DNA of 64,000 bases from Mycolicibacterium sp. HK-90 (GCF_030486405.1 NZ_CP129613.1:3534001-3598000), one strand, 5' to 3'; numbered from the stretch's first letter, positions 30,124 to 39,192 are shown. Notes: generated by a model not told the origin, from the letters alone. Program-made: numbers and translations.

Positions 30124-32271
30124 ATGAACGCACCGTCCCCGGCCTTGCTGGAGCTGGCCCGCCGCCACGGCGTGGCCGCGGAGTTCGACAACTGGACCGG
30201 CCGGCGCACCGCCGTCGCCGAGTCGACGCTGATCGCCGTGCTGCGGGCGCTTGGCGTGCCTGCCGAAACCGAAGCGGAACGGACCGACGCGCTTGCGGCG
30301 CACGACCGCCGGTACTGGGAACGCCGCCTGCCGCCCATCGTGACCGGACGGGCCGGGGTGGCATCGACCTTCTGGGTCCATGTCACCCACGGCGACCCCG
30401 CCGACGTCACCGTGATCCTCGAGGACGGCGCCGAGCGCGGCGGCCTGCGGCAACTGGAGAACAACCGGCCCCCGTACGACCTCGGGGACCGCCGGATCGG
30501 TGAGGCCACCTTCGAGCTGCCGCCGGACCTGCCACTGGGGTATCACCGGTTGAGGCTGCGGGTCGGCGAGTTTCACACCGAGACCCCGGTGGTGATCTCC
30601 CCCGCCACCTTGGAGCCGCCAGCCCGGCTCAACGGGCGGCGAGCCTGGGGCCTGGCCGTCCAGCTGTACAGTGTTCACTCCCAGAATTCCTGGGGCACAG
30701 GTGATCTCACCGATCTGAGCGATCTCGCCGTGTGGTCGGCCGGCGCCCACGGAGCGGGGTTCATCCTGATCAACCCGCTGCACGCGGCCGCTCCCACGGC
30801 GCCGATGGAGCCGTCGCCGTATCTGCCCACCTCACGGCGCTTCGGCAATCCGCTCTACCTCCGGGTGGAGGCGATTCCGGAGTTCGCCGCGCTGCGTCAC
30901 CGCGGGCGGATCCGCAAGCTGCGCGCGGCGGTCAATGAGCGCGCCGGCCGGCTCCCGACCATCGACCGAGATGCGGCCTGGCAGGCGAAACGGAGCGCGC
31001 TGGAGCAGGTGTACCGGGTCGAGCGCTCGGCCGGCCGCGAGCTGGCCTACACCGCCTACCGGCATCGGCAGGGGCGCAGCCTGGACGACTTCGCGGTGTG
31101 GTGTGCGCTGGCCGAACGGCATGGAAACGACTGGCACACCTGGCCTACCGCCCTGCGGCACCCGACGAACCCGGAGGTCGCGGCGTTCGCCGCGGCCAAC
31201 CCGCAGGCCGTCGACTTTCATCGCTGGTTGCAGTGGGTGCTCGACGACCAGCTCACCGCGGTGCAGGCCACGGCGGTGCAGGCCGGCATGGAACTGGGCG
31301 TCATGAGCGATCTGGCGGTCGGCGTCGACCCCGATGGTGCCGATGCCTGGGCCCTGCAGGACGTGTTGGCGCTCGGGGTCACCGGGGGCGCACCGCCGGA
31401 CGAGTTCAATCAGCTGGGCCAGGACTGGTCCCAGCCCCCGTGGCGGCCGGACCGTCTGGTCGAGCAGGCCTACGAGCCGTTCCGGGCGCTGGTCAACATG
31501 GCGCTGCGGCACTCCGGCGGCGTGCGCATCGACCACATCATCGGCATGTTCCGGCTGTGGTGGATTCCCGAGGGCGCCGCACCGACCGAGGGCACCTATG
31601 TGCGCTACGACCACGACGCCATGATCGGGATCATCGCGTTGGAGGCGCACCGGGCCGGCGCCGTCGTCGTCGGCGAGGACCTGGGCACGGTCGAACCGTG
31701 GGTGCGCGACTATCTGCGCGAGCGGGGCCTGTTCGGCACCTCGATCCTGTGGTTCGAGGCCGACGAGTCCGGAAAGCCATTGCCTGCCGAACGGTGGCGG
31801 GAGTACTGCCTGTCCTCGGTCACCACGCACGATCTGCCGCCGACGCCGGGGTATCTGGCCGGCGCGCATGTGCGTTTGCGCGAGGAACTCGGATTGCTGA
31901 CCCGCCCCGCCGATCAGGAACTGGCCGCCGACCGGGCCGCCCAGGCGGCGTGGTTGGCCGAATTGCACCGGGCCGGCCTGCTCGACCCGGACTCCGAACC
32001 AGATACCGACCAGATCGTGACGGCGCTGTATCGGTACCTGGGCCGGACCCCGTCGAAGCTGTTGGCTCTGTCCCTGGCCGATGCCGTCGGCGAGCTGCGC
32101 ACCCAGAATCAACCGGGAACCACCGACGAGTATCCGAACTGGCGGATACCGCTGGCAGGTCCCGACGGCCGGCAGCTACCCCTCGAGGAGGTGTTCGTCG
32201 ACCCGCGGGCCGCGGTGTTGAGCGACGTGATGGCGACGATCACCGGTCACCCGGACCGGGCCGGGATGTAA
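30124..32271 (+). CDS. malQ: 4-alpha-glucanotransferase (amylomaltase)
   Basis: The 715-residue GH77 enzyme transfers maltooligosaccharide units between alpha-glucans. The nucleophile Asp is in GVRIDHIIGMFRLWWIPEG, the acid/base Glu in VVVGEDLGTVEPW and the third acid in SVTTHDLPPTPGYL. The N-terminal extension (about 160 residues) before ARLNGRRAWGLAVQLYSVHS is typical of the actinobacterial form. No Shine-Dalgarno sequence precedes the ATG because the inverted repeat at 30106-30123 fills that space, so leaderless translation is possible. It follows the decarboxylase-like gene by 33 bases. Confidence 0.95.
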   Translation: MNAPSPALLELARRHGVAAEFDNWTGRRTAVAESTLIAVLRALGVPAETEAERTDALAAHDRRYWERRLPPIVTGRAGVASTFWVHVTHGDPADVTVILEDGAERGGLRQLENNRPPYDLGDRRIGEATFELPPDLPLGYHRLRLRVGEFHTETPVVISPATLEPPARLNGRRAWGLAVQLYSVHSQNSWGTGDLTDLSDLAVWSAGAHGAGFILINPLHAAAPTAPMEPSPYLPTSRRFGNPLYLRVEAIPEFAALRHRGRIRKLRAAVNERAGRLPTIDRDAAWQAKRSALEQVYRVERSAGRELAYTAYRHRQGRSLDDFAVWCALAERHGNDWHTWPTALRHPTNPEVAAFAAANPQAVDFHRWLQWVLDDQLTAVQATAVQAGMELGVMSDLAVGVDPDGADAWALQDVLALGVTGGAPPDEFNQLGQDWSQPPWRPDRLVEQAYEPFRALVNMALRHSGGVRIDHIIGMFRLWWIPEGAAPTEGTYVRYDHDAMIGIIALEAHRAGAVVVGEDLGTVEPWVRDYLRERGLFGTSILWFEADESGKPLPAERWREYCLSSVTTHDLPPTPGYLAGAHVRLREELGLLTRPADQELAADRAAQAAWLAELHRAGLLDPDSEPDTDQIVTALYRYLGRTPSKLLALSLADAVGELRTQNQPGTTDEYPNWRIPLAGPDGRQLPLEEVFVDPRAAVLSDVMATITGHPDRAGM

Positions 32272-32350
32272 CGCGCGGGGCGTCTGCTCCGGTTTCACAT
32301 TCGTCACTGCTGCGATATGTTCGCAACCGCACCCGACTGACGGAGTTCAC

Positions 32351-32761
32351 GTGAAGAAGCTTGTTGCGCTCGGCGGCGGTCTGCTCGCCGCCGGTTCGAT
32401 CGCCCTGATGGCCGCCGGAACCGCCATCTCACAGCCGAGCTCCGCCTCGATCAACGTCGTGGGCGAGCCGTACATGAAGGCGCTGGCGATCCTGAAGAGC
32501 CAGGGCATCAAGGCCACCTTCGGCGGCTCCTTCGGTAGTGCCCTGCCGCAGGCGGAGTGCCTGGTCGACTCCCAGAAGGTGAACTCCAGCGGCAAGATGA
32601 TCCTGACGCTGGACTGCAGCGAGGCTGCCGCCGAGCAGTCCGCCGACGCGGCCGTTCCGGGCGGCCCCCGAGTCGGCAGTAACGGCGTGACCACGGTGAC
32701 CCCGACCCCGGTGGTCCCGATCGCCGGAGCTCCGGGCGCGGGCACCCCGCCGCCGGCCTGA
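32351..32761 (+). CDS. small exported protein of unknown function
   Basis: The 136-residue protein starts at GTG, with GGAG five bases upstream. It has a signal peptide (KKLVALGGGLLAAGSIALMA, then AGTAISQ). The mature part has a small PASTA-like or secreted-domain core (YMKALAILKSQGIKATFGGS) with two cysteines (ECLV and LDCSEAA) that could pair. A Pro/Thr/Gly-rich tail ends TPPPA. I do not recognise the family. The layout is common among mycobacterial secreted proteins. Confidence 0.8.
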   Translation: MKKLVALGGGLLAAGSIALMAAGTAISQPSSASINVVGEPYMKALAILKSQGIKATFGGSFGSALPQAECLVDSQKVNSSGKMILTLDCSEAAAEQSADAAVPGGPRVGSNGVTTVTPTPVVPIAGAPGAGTPPPA

Positions 32762-32858
32762 TCCACTCCGGGGCACGACACGAACGGGTAACCCGGTACC
32801 GCTGTTCCCACCTAAATCCGTACACTGCTGAGAGTCCACTCATCCCAGGAGGCTCTCG

Positions 32859-33758
32859 ATGTTGCGTCCGCTGCGGTTCGACAATGAGATCGACCCGGGC
32901 CCGGTACAGATCCAGGCCCGGAAGGTGCACTTCGATCTCGACGGCATCCCGTTGCACTGGATCCCCGGCCATCCGGTGGCCGCGACGATGGTCAACCTGT
33001 TCAACGTGGTGCTGCCGATGGCCGAACACTGGTTCGTCGCGACGTTCAACGAAGCCCTGCCCTATGTGCGCGATCCCAAGCTCGCGGATGACATGCGCGG
33101 ATTCATCGGCCAGGAGGCCACCCACGCCGAGACCCACGACCAGGTGCTCGACGAGTTCCTGACCGGTCATGGCGTGGACTACCAGCCTCTGATGGCCATG
33201 GTCGAGCACGTGTTCACCAAGATGCTGGGCCCGACCGAGTCCACCGACCCCCGCCGCCGGCTGTCCAACCTGTGCGACCGGTTGTGGCTGATCGCCGCCA
33301 TCGAGCACTACACGGCGGTACTGGGCGACTTCGTGCTGAACTGCACGTGGGAGGACTTCGACGCCGACCCGACGATGACGGACCTGTTCCGCTGGCACGG
33401 CAGCGAGGAGGTCGAGCACCGCAGCGTCGCTCATGACGTCGCGGTCTATTTCCAGGACAGCTACTTCAGCCGGGTACGGGCCATGTCGATCGCCGCGACC
33501 GCGGTCTACATGTTCTTCCAGCGCGGCTGCTGGGCCATGGTCAAGAGCGATCCGACCCTCGACATCGGCTGGTGGCGGATGAACCGCTTGCGGATGCGCG
33601 ATTCGAAGCTGGGGCTGCTGCCGAAGTTCTCCCGGATGTTCGGTTCCAACACCCTGGCCTACTGCCGGCCCGGTTTCTCTCCCGAGGAGATGGGCTCGAC
33701 GGCCCAGGCGGTGGCGTACCTGGCCAGCTCCCCCGCGGCGCGGGCCGCCCACCTGTGA
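32859..33758 (+). CDS. predicted diiron four-helix protein ('metal-dependent hydrolase' family PF10118/COG3687)
   Basis: The 299-residue protein is usually labelled metal-dependent hydrolase. Its conserved residues follow a ferritin-like diiron pattern: E56 (MAEHW), E86xxH89 (QEATHAETH), E149 (AIEHYTA) and E184xxH187 (EEVEHRS). That is the ligand set of diiron oxygenases and desaturases. The next gene, overlapping by four bases, encodes a ferredoxin-NAD reductase, exactly the electron supply such an enzyme needs. AGGAGG lies at a good distance before the ATG (CAGGAGGCTCTCGATG). I infer an oxygenase rather than a hydrolase; the substrate is unknown. Confidence 0.85.
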   Translation: MLRPLRFDNEIDPGPVQIQARKVHFDLDGIPLHWIPGHPVAATMVNLFNVVLPMAEHWFVATFNEALPYVRDPKLADDMRGFIGQEATHAETHDQVLDEFLTGHGVDYQPLMAMVEHVFTKMLGPTESTDPRRRLSNLCDRLWLIAAIEHYTAVLGDFVLNCTWEDFDADPTMTDLFRWHGSEEVEHRSVAHDVAVYFQDSYFSRVRAMSIAATAVYMFFQRGCWAMVKSDPTLDIGWWRMNRLRMRDSKLGLLPKFSRMFGSNTLAYCRPGFSPEEMGSTAQAVAYLASSPAARAAHL

Positions 33759-34897
33759 GGGCCGCGGTGATGTCGCCTCTGCTCGCCCGCTACCGTCAGT
33801 TGCCACCGAGTGCGTCGGGGCGGTTCCGGCACGATCCGATGCTCGGCTTGGCCGAGGTGTCCATCGCCACCATGTGGGGCGTGAACCGCTTGCTGCGGCG
33901 GCCCTCGCCTCCACCGGAACTGGACCGCACGATCGAACTGACCGTGGCGCGCCGCGAGGTGGTGGCCCACGATCAGGATGTCATCGCATTGACGCTGACC
34001 GCCGCTGACGGCGGCCGGTTGCCGCGGTGGTATCCGGGTGCGCACATCGATCTGCACCTGGCCAGCGGCCGGGTGCGGCAGTACTCGCTGTGTGGAGATC
34101 CCGAGGTGACCGACAGCTATCGAATCGCGGTGCGGCGCATACCCGATGGCGGTGGCGGCTCCGTCGAGGTGCACGACGCCCTGCAGGTCGGCAGCCGGGT
34201 GAGCACGCTCGGTCCCCGCAATGCGTTCGCCCTCACGGTGCCCGGCTACGGGTCGCCCACGCAACGGTTCCGCTTCATCGCCGGCGGCATCGGGATCACC
34301 CCGATCCTGCCGATGCTCGGCCTCGCCGCACGTATGGGCGTCGACTGGTCGATGGTGTACGCCGGGCGCAGTCGTGACAGCCTGCCGTTCCTCGATGAGC
34401 TCGCCCGGTTCGGCGACCGGATCGAGGTCCGCACCGACGATGTCCACGGCCTGCCCGACGCCGAGGAGCTGCTGGGCGACTGTCCCGACGGCACCACCGT
34501 GTACGCATGTGGTCCGGCACCCATGCTGACGGGCATCCGGACCGCGCTCACCGGCCGGGACAACGTGGAGCTGCATTTCGAAAGATTCGCGGCGCCACCG
34601 GTTGTCGATGGTGCGGAGTTCTCGGTGACCGTCGCCTCCACCGGCGAGACGGTGGCAGTCGGCGCCGACGAGACCCTGCTCGGCGCGTTGGGCCGGGCCG
34701 GGGTGAGTGCGCCGTACTCCTGCCAGCAAGGCTTCTGCGGCACCTGCCGAATCCGAGTCCTGCCGAACGCCGACGGGTCGAACGGCTCGGCGCAGCACCG
34801 CGATACGTTGTTGACCGACCCGGAACGCGACGCGGGTTATCTGTTGACCTGCGTGTCACGGGCCGAAGCCGGGCACACGCTGACGCTCGATCTCTGA
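33755..34897 (+). CDS. oxidoreductase with FAD, NAD and [2Fe-2S] ferredoxin domains
   Basis: The 380-residue protein (GTG at 33755, overlapping the previous stop as GTGA; an ATG at 33770 is an alternative) has three parts. An FAD domain contains RQYSLCG, an NAD domain contains AGGIGITPILPM, and a C-terminal plant-type ferredoxin has the cluster motif SCQQGFCGTC plus a fourth Cys in LLTCVSR. This is the phthalate dioxygenase reductase/VanB layout. It should pass electrons from NAD(P)H to an oxygenase, most likely the diiron protein encoded just upstream. Confidence 0.92.
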   Translation: MRAAVMSPLLARYRQLPPSASGRFRHDPMLGLAEVSIATMWGVNRLLRRPSPPPELDRTIELTVARREVVAHDQDVIALTLTAADGGRLPRWYPGAHIDLHLASGRVRQYSLCGDPEVTDSYRIAVRRIPDGGGGSVEVHDALQVGSRVSTLGPRNAFALTVPGYGSPTQRFRFIAGGIGITPILPMLGLAARMGVDWSMVYAGRSRDSLPFLDELARFGDRIEVRTDDVHGLPDAEELLGDCPDGTTVYACGPAPMLTGIRTALTGRDNVELHFERFAAPPVVDGAEFSVTVASTGETVAVGADETLLGALGRAGVSAPYSCQQGFCGTCRIRVLPNADGSNGSAQHRDTLLTDPERDAGYLLTCVSRAEAGHTLTLDL

Positions 34898-34901
34898 GCG
34901 G

Positions 34902-35423
34902 CTAGCCGTCCGGCGCGGCGCCTTCGCCATACCCGGCCAGTTCCGGCGCGGCCATCAGCTGGTCGAGCAGGGGGCGCTGCCCGGACAGCAGCTTTTCGCG
35001 CGCCAGAGCCACCGAAAACCATGCGACACGGTCGATTTCGGGAAATTCGACGAAACGGCCGGACCCCTTCGGCAGTTCGACGGTGAAGGTGTTGCTGACC
35101 GCTGCCGCCGGATCGAAATCGCCCTGCACCGCGAACGCGGTGACCACCTTGCCGCCGGCCTGCCGGACCGGGGCGAGGTCGAGGCGCCGGCCGGCGGGCG
35201 GCGGCGAGCCGAGTTCCTCGGCGAACTCGCGCTGCGCCGCGAGCCAGGGATCCTCCCCCTCGACGTATTCCCCTTTGGGCACCGACCACGCGCCGGCATC
35301 CTTTCGGGCCCAGAACGGCCCGCCCGGATGAGCGATCAGCACTTCCACATCGGTACCCGCGAAGCGGTACAACAGGATCCCGGCGCTCAGCTTGGCCACC
35401 TGCTGCACGCTACGCGAGGACAC
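34902..35423 (-). CDS. Nudix hydrolase
   Basis: The 173-residue protein starts at GTG. The Nudix box is G-EYVEGED...AQREFAEELG, matching GX5EX7REUXEEXGU within ordinary variation. It is followed by SPPPAGRRLDL. The flanks (SAGILLYRF, WSVPKGEY) match a subfamily of NTP or dinucleotide pyrophosphohydrolases acting in housecleaning. It converges on the ferredoxin reductase gene with a four-base gap. Confidence 0.9.
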   Translation of the reverse strand: MSSRSVQQVAKLSAGILLYRFAGTDVEVLIAHPGGPFWARKDAGAWSVPKGEYVEGEDPWLAAQREFAEELGSPPPAGRRLDLAPVRQAGGKVVTAFAVQGDFDPAAAVSNTFTVELPKGSGRFVEFPEIDRVAWFSVALAREKLLSGQRPLLDQLMAAPELAGYGEGAAPDG

Positions 35424-35673
35424 CGACTCGGCGAGGAGAATGCCGAGCGCTACGTCGTGGGTTATGGGTAATCCCAGTCACTTCGGGCCTCGAGTCGCGT
35501 CACCGAGTGTGACGCAGCACTCGTACAACATTTTCAAACAGCAGGAATTTAACTCCTGAACTCCCGGTTAACCATTGTGTAACACCCAAAACGGACTAGC
35601 GCAGACGCTGGGCGGACAGCCTCCGCCAGTTGGTGGCATGCGACACAACAGAACAAGAAAGAAGGCACCAAAG

Positions 35674-35973
35674 ATGATGAGGCTCGGAATTGCCACAGCA
35701 TTCGTCGGCGCAGCGGCCGCGGCGGTCATCGGCCTGGCGGGGCCGGCTCAAGCCGCACCGACCGGCCCGGGTAACGCGCAGCAGACCATCAGCGAGCTGC
35801 AGGCCAAGGGCTACAAGGTGATTGTCAATCACGTCGGGTCCACGCCGCTGGACAAGGCCTCGGTGGTCGCGGTCCGGCCGGGCCAGACCTACAGCCGGAC
35901 AGATTCTGGTAACCCCGGTGACAGCTTCCAGACCAACGTCGTAAACAAGACGGTTTACGTGGACGTGAAGTAA
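35674..35973 (+). CDS. small exported protein of unknown function
   Basis: The 99-residue protein starts at the ATG at 35674, behind an AGAAAGAAGG site. An open frame runs further upstream, but the signal peptide (MMRLGIATAFVGAAAAAVIG, then LAGPAQAAP) fixes the start. The mature protein is about 70 residues, rich in Thr, Val and Gly, with AQQTISELQAKGYKVIVNHV and no cysteine. The 250 bases before it are unusually AT-rich for this genome and should contain its promoter. Similar small secreted proteins are common in mycobacteria; no function is known to me. Confidence 0.83.
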   Translation: MMRLGIATAFVGAAAAAVIGLAGPAQAAPTGPGNAQQTISELQAKGYKVIVNHVGSTPLDKASVVAVRPGQTYSRTDSGNPGDSFQTNVVNKTVYVDVK

Positions 35974-35996
35974 GTCCAAACAACGTCAAACATCAA

Positions 35997-36026
35997 GAAG
36001 GGGCACCCTTTTCGGGGTGTCCCTTC
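35997..36026 (+). terminator. hairpin after the small exported protein gene
   Basis: GAAGGGGCACCC and GGGTGTCCCTTC pair with one G-T position around a short TTTTCG-type loop, 24 bases after the stop. There is no U tract, as is usual for mycobacterial terminators. Confidence 0.7.
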
Positions 36027-36075
36027 TCGGTGTCTGAGGGCGGCGGCCGATTCGGCGCGCGCTAGAGTCGCCAGC

Positions 36076-36846
36076 GTGCGACGTTTCACCCGGTATGTCG
36101 CCTTGGGCGACAGCCAGACCGAAGGACTGTGGGATGGCGACGACACCGTCGGCCTGATGGGTTTCGCCGACCGGCTCGCGGTACATCTCGACGGGCTGTA
36201 CCCGGGCTTGGGTTATGCCAATCTCGCCATTCGCGGCCACCGCATCGGCGATGTGCTCAACACCCAGTTGCCCACCGCGCTGGCCATGCGACCCGACCTG
36301 GTCACCGTGTGCATCGGGATGAACGACGTGACCCGGCCCGGCCGCTCGTTCCACCGGGCGTTGAGCGATCTCGACGGCGTGTACCGCAGCCTCGCGGAAT
36401 CCGGTGCAACCGTCGTCACCACCACGTTCCCGGACATCACGCAGATCCTGCCTGCGGGCCGGCTGCTCGGGAAGCGGGTGATCCAGATCAACGACGCGAT
36501 CGTCGAGGCCGCCGATCGGTACGGCTTCCGCCTCGTGGACCTCTATTCGGCACCGTCGATGTGCGATCCGGAAACCTGGAGCCCGGACCGGGTGCACGGT
36601 TCGGCCAGGGGGCACGGACTGTTCGCGGCCGCGGCGGCCGAGGCGCTCGGACTGCCTGGCAGCAACCATGATTGGGCACTGGCCACCAGCGCCGACCAGG
36701 CTCGGTCGTTCCGGTCCCGGGCCTACTCGCAGTTGCTGTGGACGCAGAACATGCTCATGCCGTGGTTGTGGCGGCATTTCCGCGGCCGGTCCGGCGGTGC
36801 CGGCCGATCGCCCCGGCGGCCCGCACTGATGTCACTGAGCGCCTAG
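36076..36846 (+). CDS. SGNH/GDSL-family esterase
   Basis: The 256-residue protein starts at GTG (RRFTRYVALGDSQTEGLW). Block I is ALGDSQTEG with the catalytic Ser. Block III is VCIGMNDVTRPG (GxND). Block V is SPDRVHGSARGH with the catalytic Asp and His. No signal peptide is visible. These enzymes hydrolyse esters or acetyl groups. Its stop overlaps the stop of the converging DUF732 gene within CTAG. Confidence 0.9.
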   Translation: MRRFTRYVALGDSQTEGLWDGDDTVGLMGFADRLAVHLDGLYPGLGYANLAIRGHRIGDVLNTQLPTALAMRPDLVTVCIGMNDVTRPGRSFHRALSDLDGVYRSLAESGATVVTTTFPDITQILPAGRLLGKRVIQINDAIVEAADRYGFRLVDLYSAPSMCDPETWSPDRVHGSARGHGLFAAAAAEALGLPGSNHDWALATSADQARSFRSRAYSQLLWTQNMLMPWLWRHFRGRSGGAGRSPRRPALMSLSA

Positions 36847-37235
36847 TTGAAGCCGAGGATGGACCACGCCAGATCCGCCGGCCCGCCCGTCAGGTTGCCT
36901 TCGCCGACCTTGGCCACCATCGCGGGACAGAAGGTGGAGATCGCGATGCCGGTGAACATCGTGGCCGGACCGAGTGACATGCCACCGGTATCGGCGACCT
37001 TCGCCGCCACGTCGGCGGCGCTCTGGCCCGGCTCGGCCAGCATCGGGCACACCGACTGACCCATCGCCACGGCCTGGGCCGGGTCTGCGGCGGCCACCCC
37101 CGCCTGGCTCAGCGCATCGACGAACGCCTGATCCGCCGGATCGGCGTGAGCCGGAGTGGCGACCACGACCGCCGCGGTACCCATCGCGGCCACGGCCGCG
37201 AGCACTCGAGAAGACCGGATCACTGTGCGCTGCAT
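36843..37235 (-). CDS. DUF732-type secreted protein
   Basis: The 130-residue protein begins MQRTVIRSSRVLAAVAAMGT, with a signal peptide ending near ATPAHA. The mature part has ADQAFVDALSQAGV and two cysteines (GQSVCPML and STFCPAMV), the usual DUF732 pattern in mycobacteria. An ATG-like frame runs further upstream without a signal peptide. Function unknown. Confidence 0.86.
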   Translation of the reverse strand: MQRTVIRSSRVLAAVAAMGTAAVVVATPAHADPADQAFVDALSQAGVAAADPAQAVAMGQSVCPMLAEPGQSAADVAAKVADTGGMSLGPATMFTGIAISTFCPAMVAKVGEGNLTGGPADLAWSILGFN

Positions 37236-37290
37236 GGCTGGAATCGTACGGGCCGGGCAGATCGGTCGCGGCACCCAGGGTCTCGCCGGA

Positions 37291-37854
37291 TCAGATGCCG
37301 CCCCAGGCCGAGTCGAGTTCCTTGGCCACGTCGATCACCTTGGCCTGCTCCGATTCTGGGCTGTCGATCTCGCCGGCCACGTGCGCGGCGATGAACCGTT
37401 TGATCTCGGCGTCGACACCAGCCAGGATGCGCAACACCTCGGCGCGCAACGACTTCGAGGTCACATGGATCGAGATGTCGGACGGCCGCGGCTTCTTGAC
37501 GTCGAGGATCAGCAGCAACGGCTCGGCGGCCAATGCCGAGGCCCGCAACGCTATCTCGCCGAACACCATGAACTTGGGCCGGTCGATACGGAGATCGATC
37601 ATCATGTCGATCTCCAGCGGTATGCGGATCGAGAACGTGATGGTGTCGCCGACGATGCGGCTCACCCGGGGCTTCTGGATCTTGACCCGCGCGGTGACCT
37701 TGGCGATCTTGCCGGGCCCCTGCGCGATGGGACCCATTTCGAACTCGTCGCCGGCGATCGCCCCGATGGCGTCGCCGACCCGGTCCTCGGACACCGCCAC
37801 CTCGAAGAACCGGCGGCCGAATTCCTCGTAGGTGATGTAAGCGTGGTCAGCCAT
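37291..37854 (-). CDS. conserved hypothetical protein
   Basis: The 187-residue protein (MADHAYITYEEFGRRFFEVA) is a mix of beta strands and amphipathic segments (VTARVKIQKPRVSRIVGDTI, IPLEIDMMIDLRIDRPKFMV), ending in a helix (AEVLRILAGVDAEIKRFIAA). There are no cysteines, signal peptide or transmembrane segment. The alternating strands resemble lipid-binding or tubular folds, but that is only an impression. I do not recognise the family. It is a cytoplasmic protein between a DUF732 gene and an NTF2-like gene on the same strand. Confidence 0.75.
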   Translation of the reverse strand: MADHAYITYEEFGRRFFEVAVSEDRVGDAIGAIAGDEFEMGPIAQGPGKIAKVTARVKIQKPRVSRIVGDTITFSIRIPLEIDMMIDLRIDRPKFMVFGEIALRASALAAEPLLLILDVKKPRPSDISIHVTSKSLRAEVLRILAGVDAEIKRFIAAHVAGEIDSPESEQAKVIDVAKELDSAWGGI

Positions 37855-37914
37855 GATCCTTCTACGGTCTCACGACGACGGGCGGGCACGGTGCAGCCGG
37901 GCCGCTGACACGGT

Positions 37915-38715
37915 TCACGTCGCGTCCGTGTAGTACCGCAGCCGGGTCACCCCGAGCGGGCGCCGCGCGAGGTCGGCGATCAGGACCGCCCGTCGGCCGT
38001 CGTCGTCCAGCCCGACCGCCACACTGCTGCCGGAAGCGATCAGCTTGCGCCAGGAGGCCCCTGTTGTTCGTTCCACCAACGCGGATGCGCTCATCGGAGT
38101 GTCGTCGCCGGCGCAGACGACGGTGCCGGCCCCGAGCCGCCGTTGGACCGCCACCGCGTCACCGGCGCACAGGTCGTCGAGCAGCCCGGCGATCAGTGAC
38201 CGGCCCGGCCGGCCCGCGCCGGCCAGGCCCTTCGCGAAGCCGAGAGCGCCGGCGGGCCCCTGGATGCGAAGCAACGCCGCGGCCAGCCGCAGCCCCACCG
38301 GCACCGCGCCGAGGCCGGCGCGGGCGAACTGCCCGATCATCGCCGGCAACTCCCAATACGCCTGCAGCTGGGCGATCCGCGGCCCAGCCGGCGCCGGCTC
38401 GACGGCGTAGCGCAGGTATGCCGGGATCCGCATGGTCACCGACGGGCTCATGACGACCTCCAGCTCGAGATCGCGGATCACCGTCGAGCCGGCGACGATG
38501 TCGGCGTCACGGTGGAAGGTGATGTCCCGCGGGGCGATGAAGGTGTCGTAGAAACGCTCGATCTGGACCGGTCCCCGGTGTGGCTGCGAGCCCACCGGGT
38601 CCTCGACCTGTCCGCCTGCAGCGAACAGGCCCACCCATCCCTGTCGGTCATGTGCACCCGCTGCCTGCGGTGACAACTCGACAGTGGCTAACAGCTCGTC
38701 CCGTGTAAAGGCCAT
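37915..38715 (-). CDS. protein with N-terminal NTF2/SnoaL-like domain
   Basis: The 266-residue protein has an N-terminal NTF2-like half: DRQGWVGLFAAGGQVEDPVG, RGPVQIERFYDTFIAPRDIT and then strands to RYAVEPAP. The second half, about 130 residues, is also mixed alpha/beta (GDAVAVQRRLGAGTVVCAGD) and may be a second diverged copy. It looks like the ketosteroid-isomerase superfamily, which includes enzymes and binding proteins. Catalytic residues were not identified. It diverges from a small gene at 38806. Confidence 0.7.
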   Translation of the reverse strand: MAFTRDELLATVELSPQAAGAHDRQGWVGLFAAGGQVEDPVGSQPHRGPVQIERFYDTFIAPRDITFHRDADIVAGSTVIRDLELEVVMSPSVTMRIPAYLRYAVEPAPAGPRIAQLQAYWELPAMIGQFARAGLGAVPVGLRLAAALLRIQGPAGALGFAKGLAGAGRPGRSLIAGLLDDLCAGDAVAVQRRLGAGTVVCAGDDTPMSASALVERTTGASWRKLIASGSSVAVGLDDDGRRAVLIADLARRPLGVTRLRYYTDAT

Positions 38716-38772
38716 ATGGATCGTTTACCACCCCGCCTGCCGCCGCATGCGCGCACACTGGAGTTTGTACAC

Positions 38773-38786
38773 GTGGGCATGCCCAC
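38773..38786. promoter_or_regulatory. 14-base perfect palindrome in a divergent promoter region
   Basis: GTGGGCATGCCCAC is a perfect palindrome 20 bases upstream of the ATG at 38806 and 58 bases from the divergent start at 38715. It might be an operator. G/C-rich palindromes also arise by chance in such DNA, hence the low confidence. Confidence 0.35.
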
Positions 38787-38805
38787 AACCACCGAGGAGA
38801 GCGCA

Positions 38806-39192
38806 ATGAGTGGCAGTGGACCGTTCGGGTTCGACCCCGAGGACTTCGACCGCGTCGCCCGCGAGGCCGGCGAGGGGTTGCGTGATGCGCTCGACGGATT
38901 GGGCAAATTCCTGTCCCAACCCGGTCAGGGCGTCGGCTGGGGAGGACTGCTCGATGAGGTCACCCGGTTCTCCAGGCCGAGGACCGCGCCGGAGACCACC
39001 GGCGAAAAAGGTGACGGGGTGTGGGCGATCTACACCGTCGATGAGTCCGGCGGCGCCCACATCGAGCAGGTGTATCCCAACGAGCTCGAGGCGCTGCGGG
39101 CCAACGCGAACAACACGGACCCGGGTCGCCGGGTGCGGTTTTTGCCCTACGGCATCGCGGTCAGCGTGCTCGATACCGATACCGGCGAGTAA
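38806..39192 (+). CDS. conserved hypothetical protein
   Basis: The 128-residue protein starts at ATG behind GAGGAGA, eight bases away. It begins SGSGPFGFDPEDFDRVAREA, and has an acidic helical N-terminal half and a compact C-terminal half: GVWAIYTVDESGGAHIEQVY, then NELEALRANANNTDPGRRVR, then VRFLPYGIAVSVLD. It is cytoplasmic. A similar C-terminal pattern occurs in a widespread uncharacterised actinobacterial family; I cannot give a function. Confidence 0.8.
   Translation: MSGSGPFGFDPEDFDRVAREAGEGLRDALDGLGKFLSQPGQGVGWGGLLDEVTRFSRPRTAPETTGEKGDGVWAIYTVDESGGAHIEQVYPNELEALRANANNTDPGRRVRFLPYGIAVSVLDTDTGE

Noticed and set aside
35424..35673. AT-rich stretch considered as a transferred island or small RNA
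   Set aside because: It is only about 250 bases and looks like a promoter for the exported protein gene. GGTTAACC and a short CAGGA/TCCTG hairpin are too weak for an RNA gene call.
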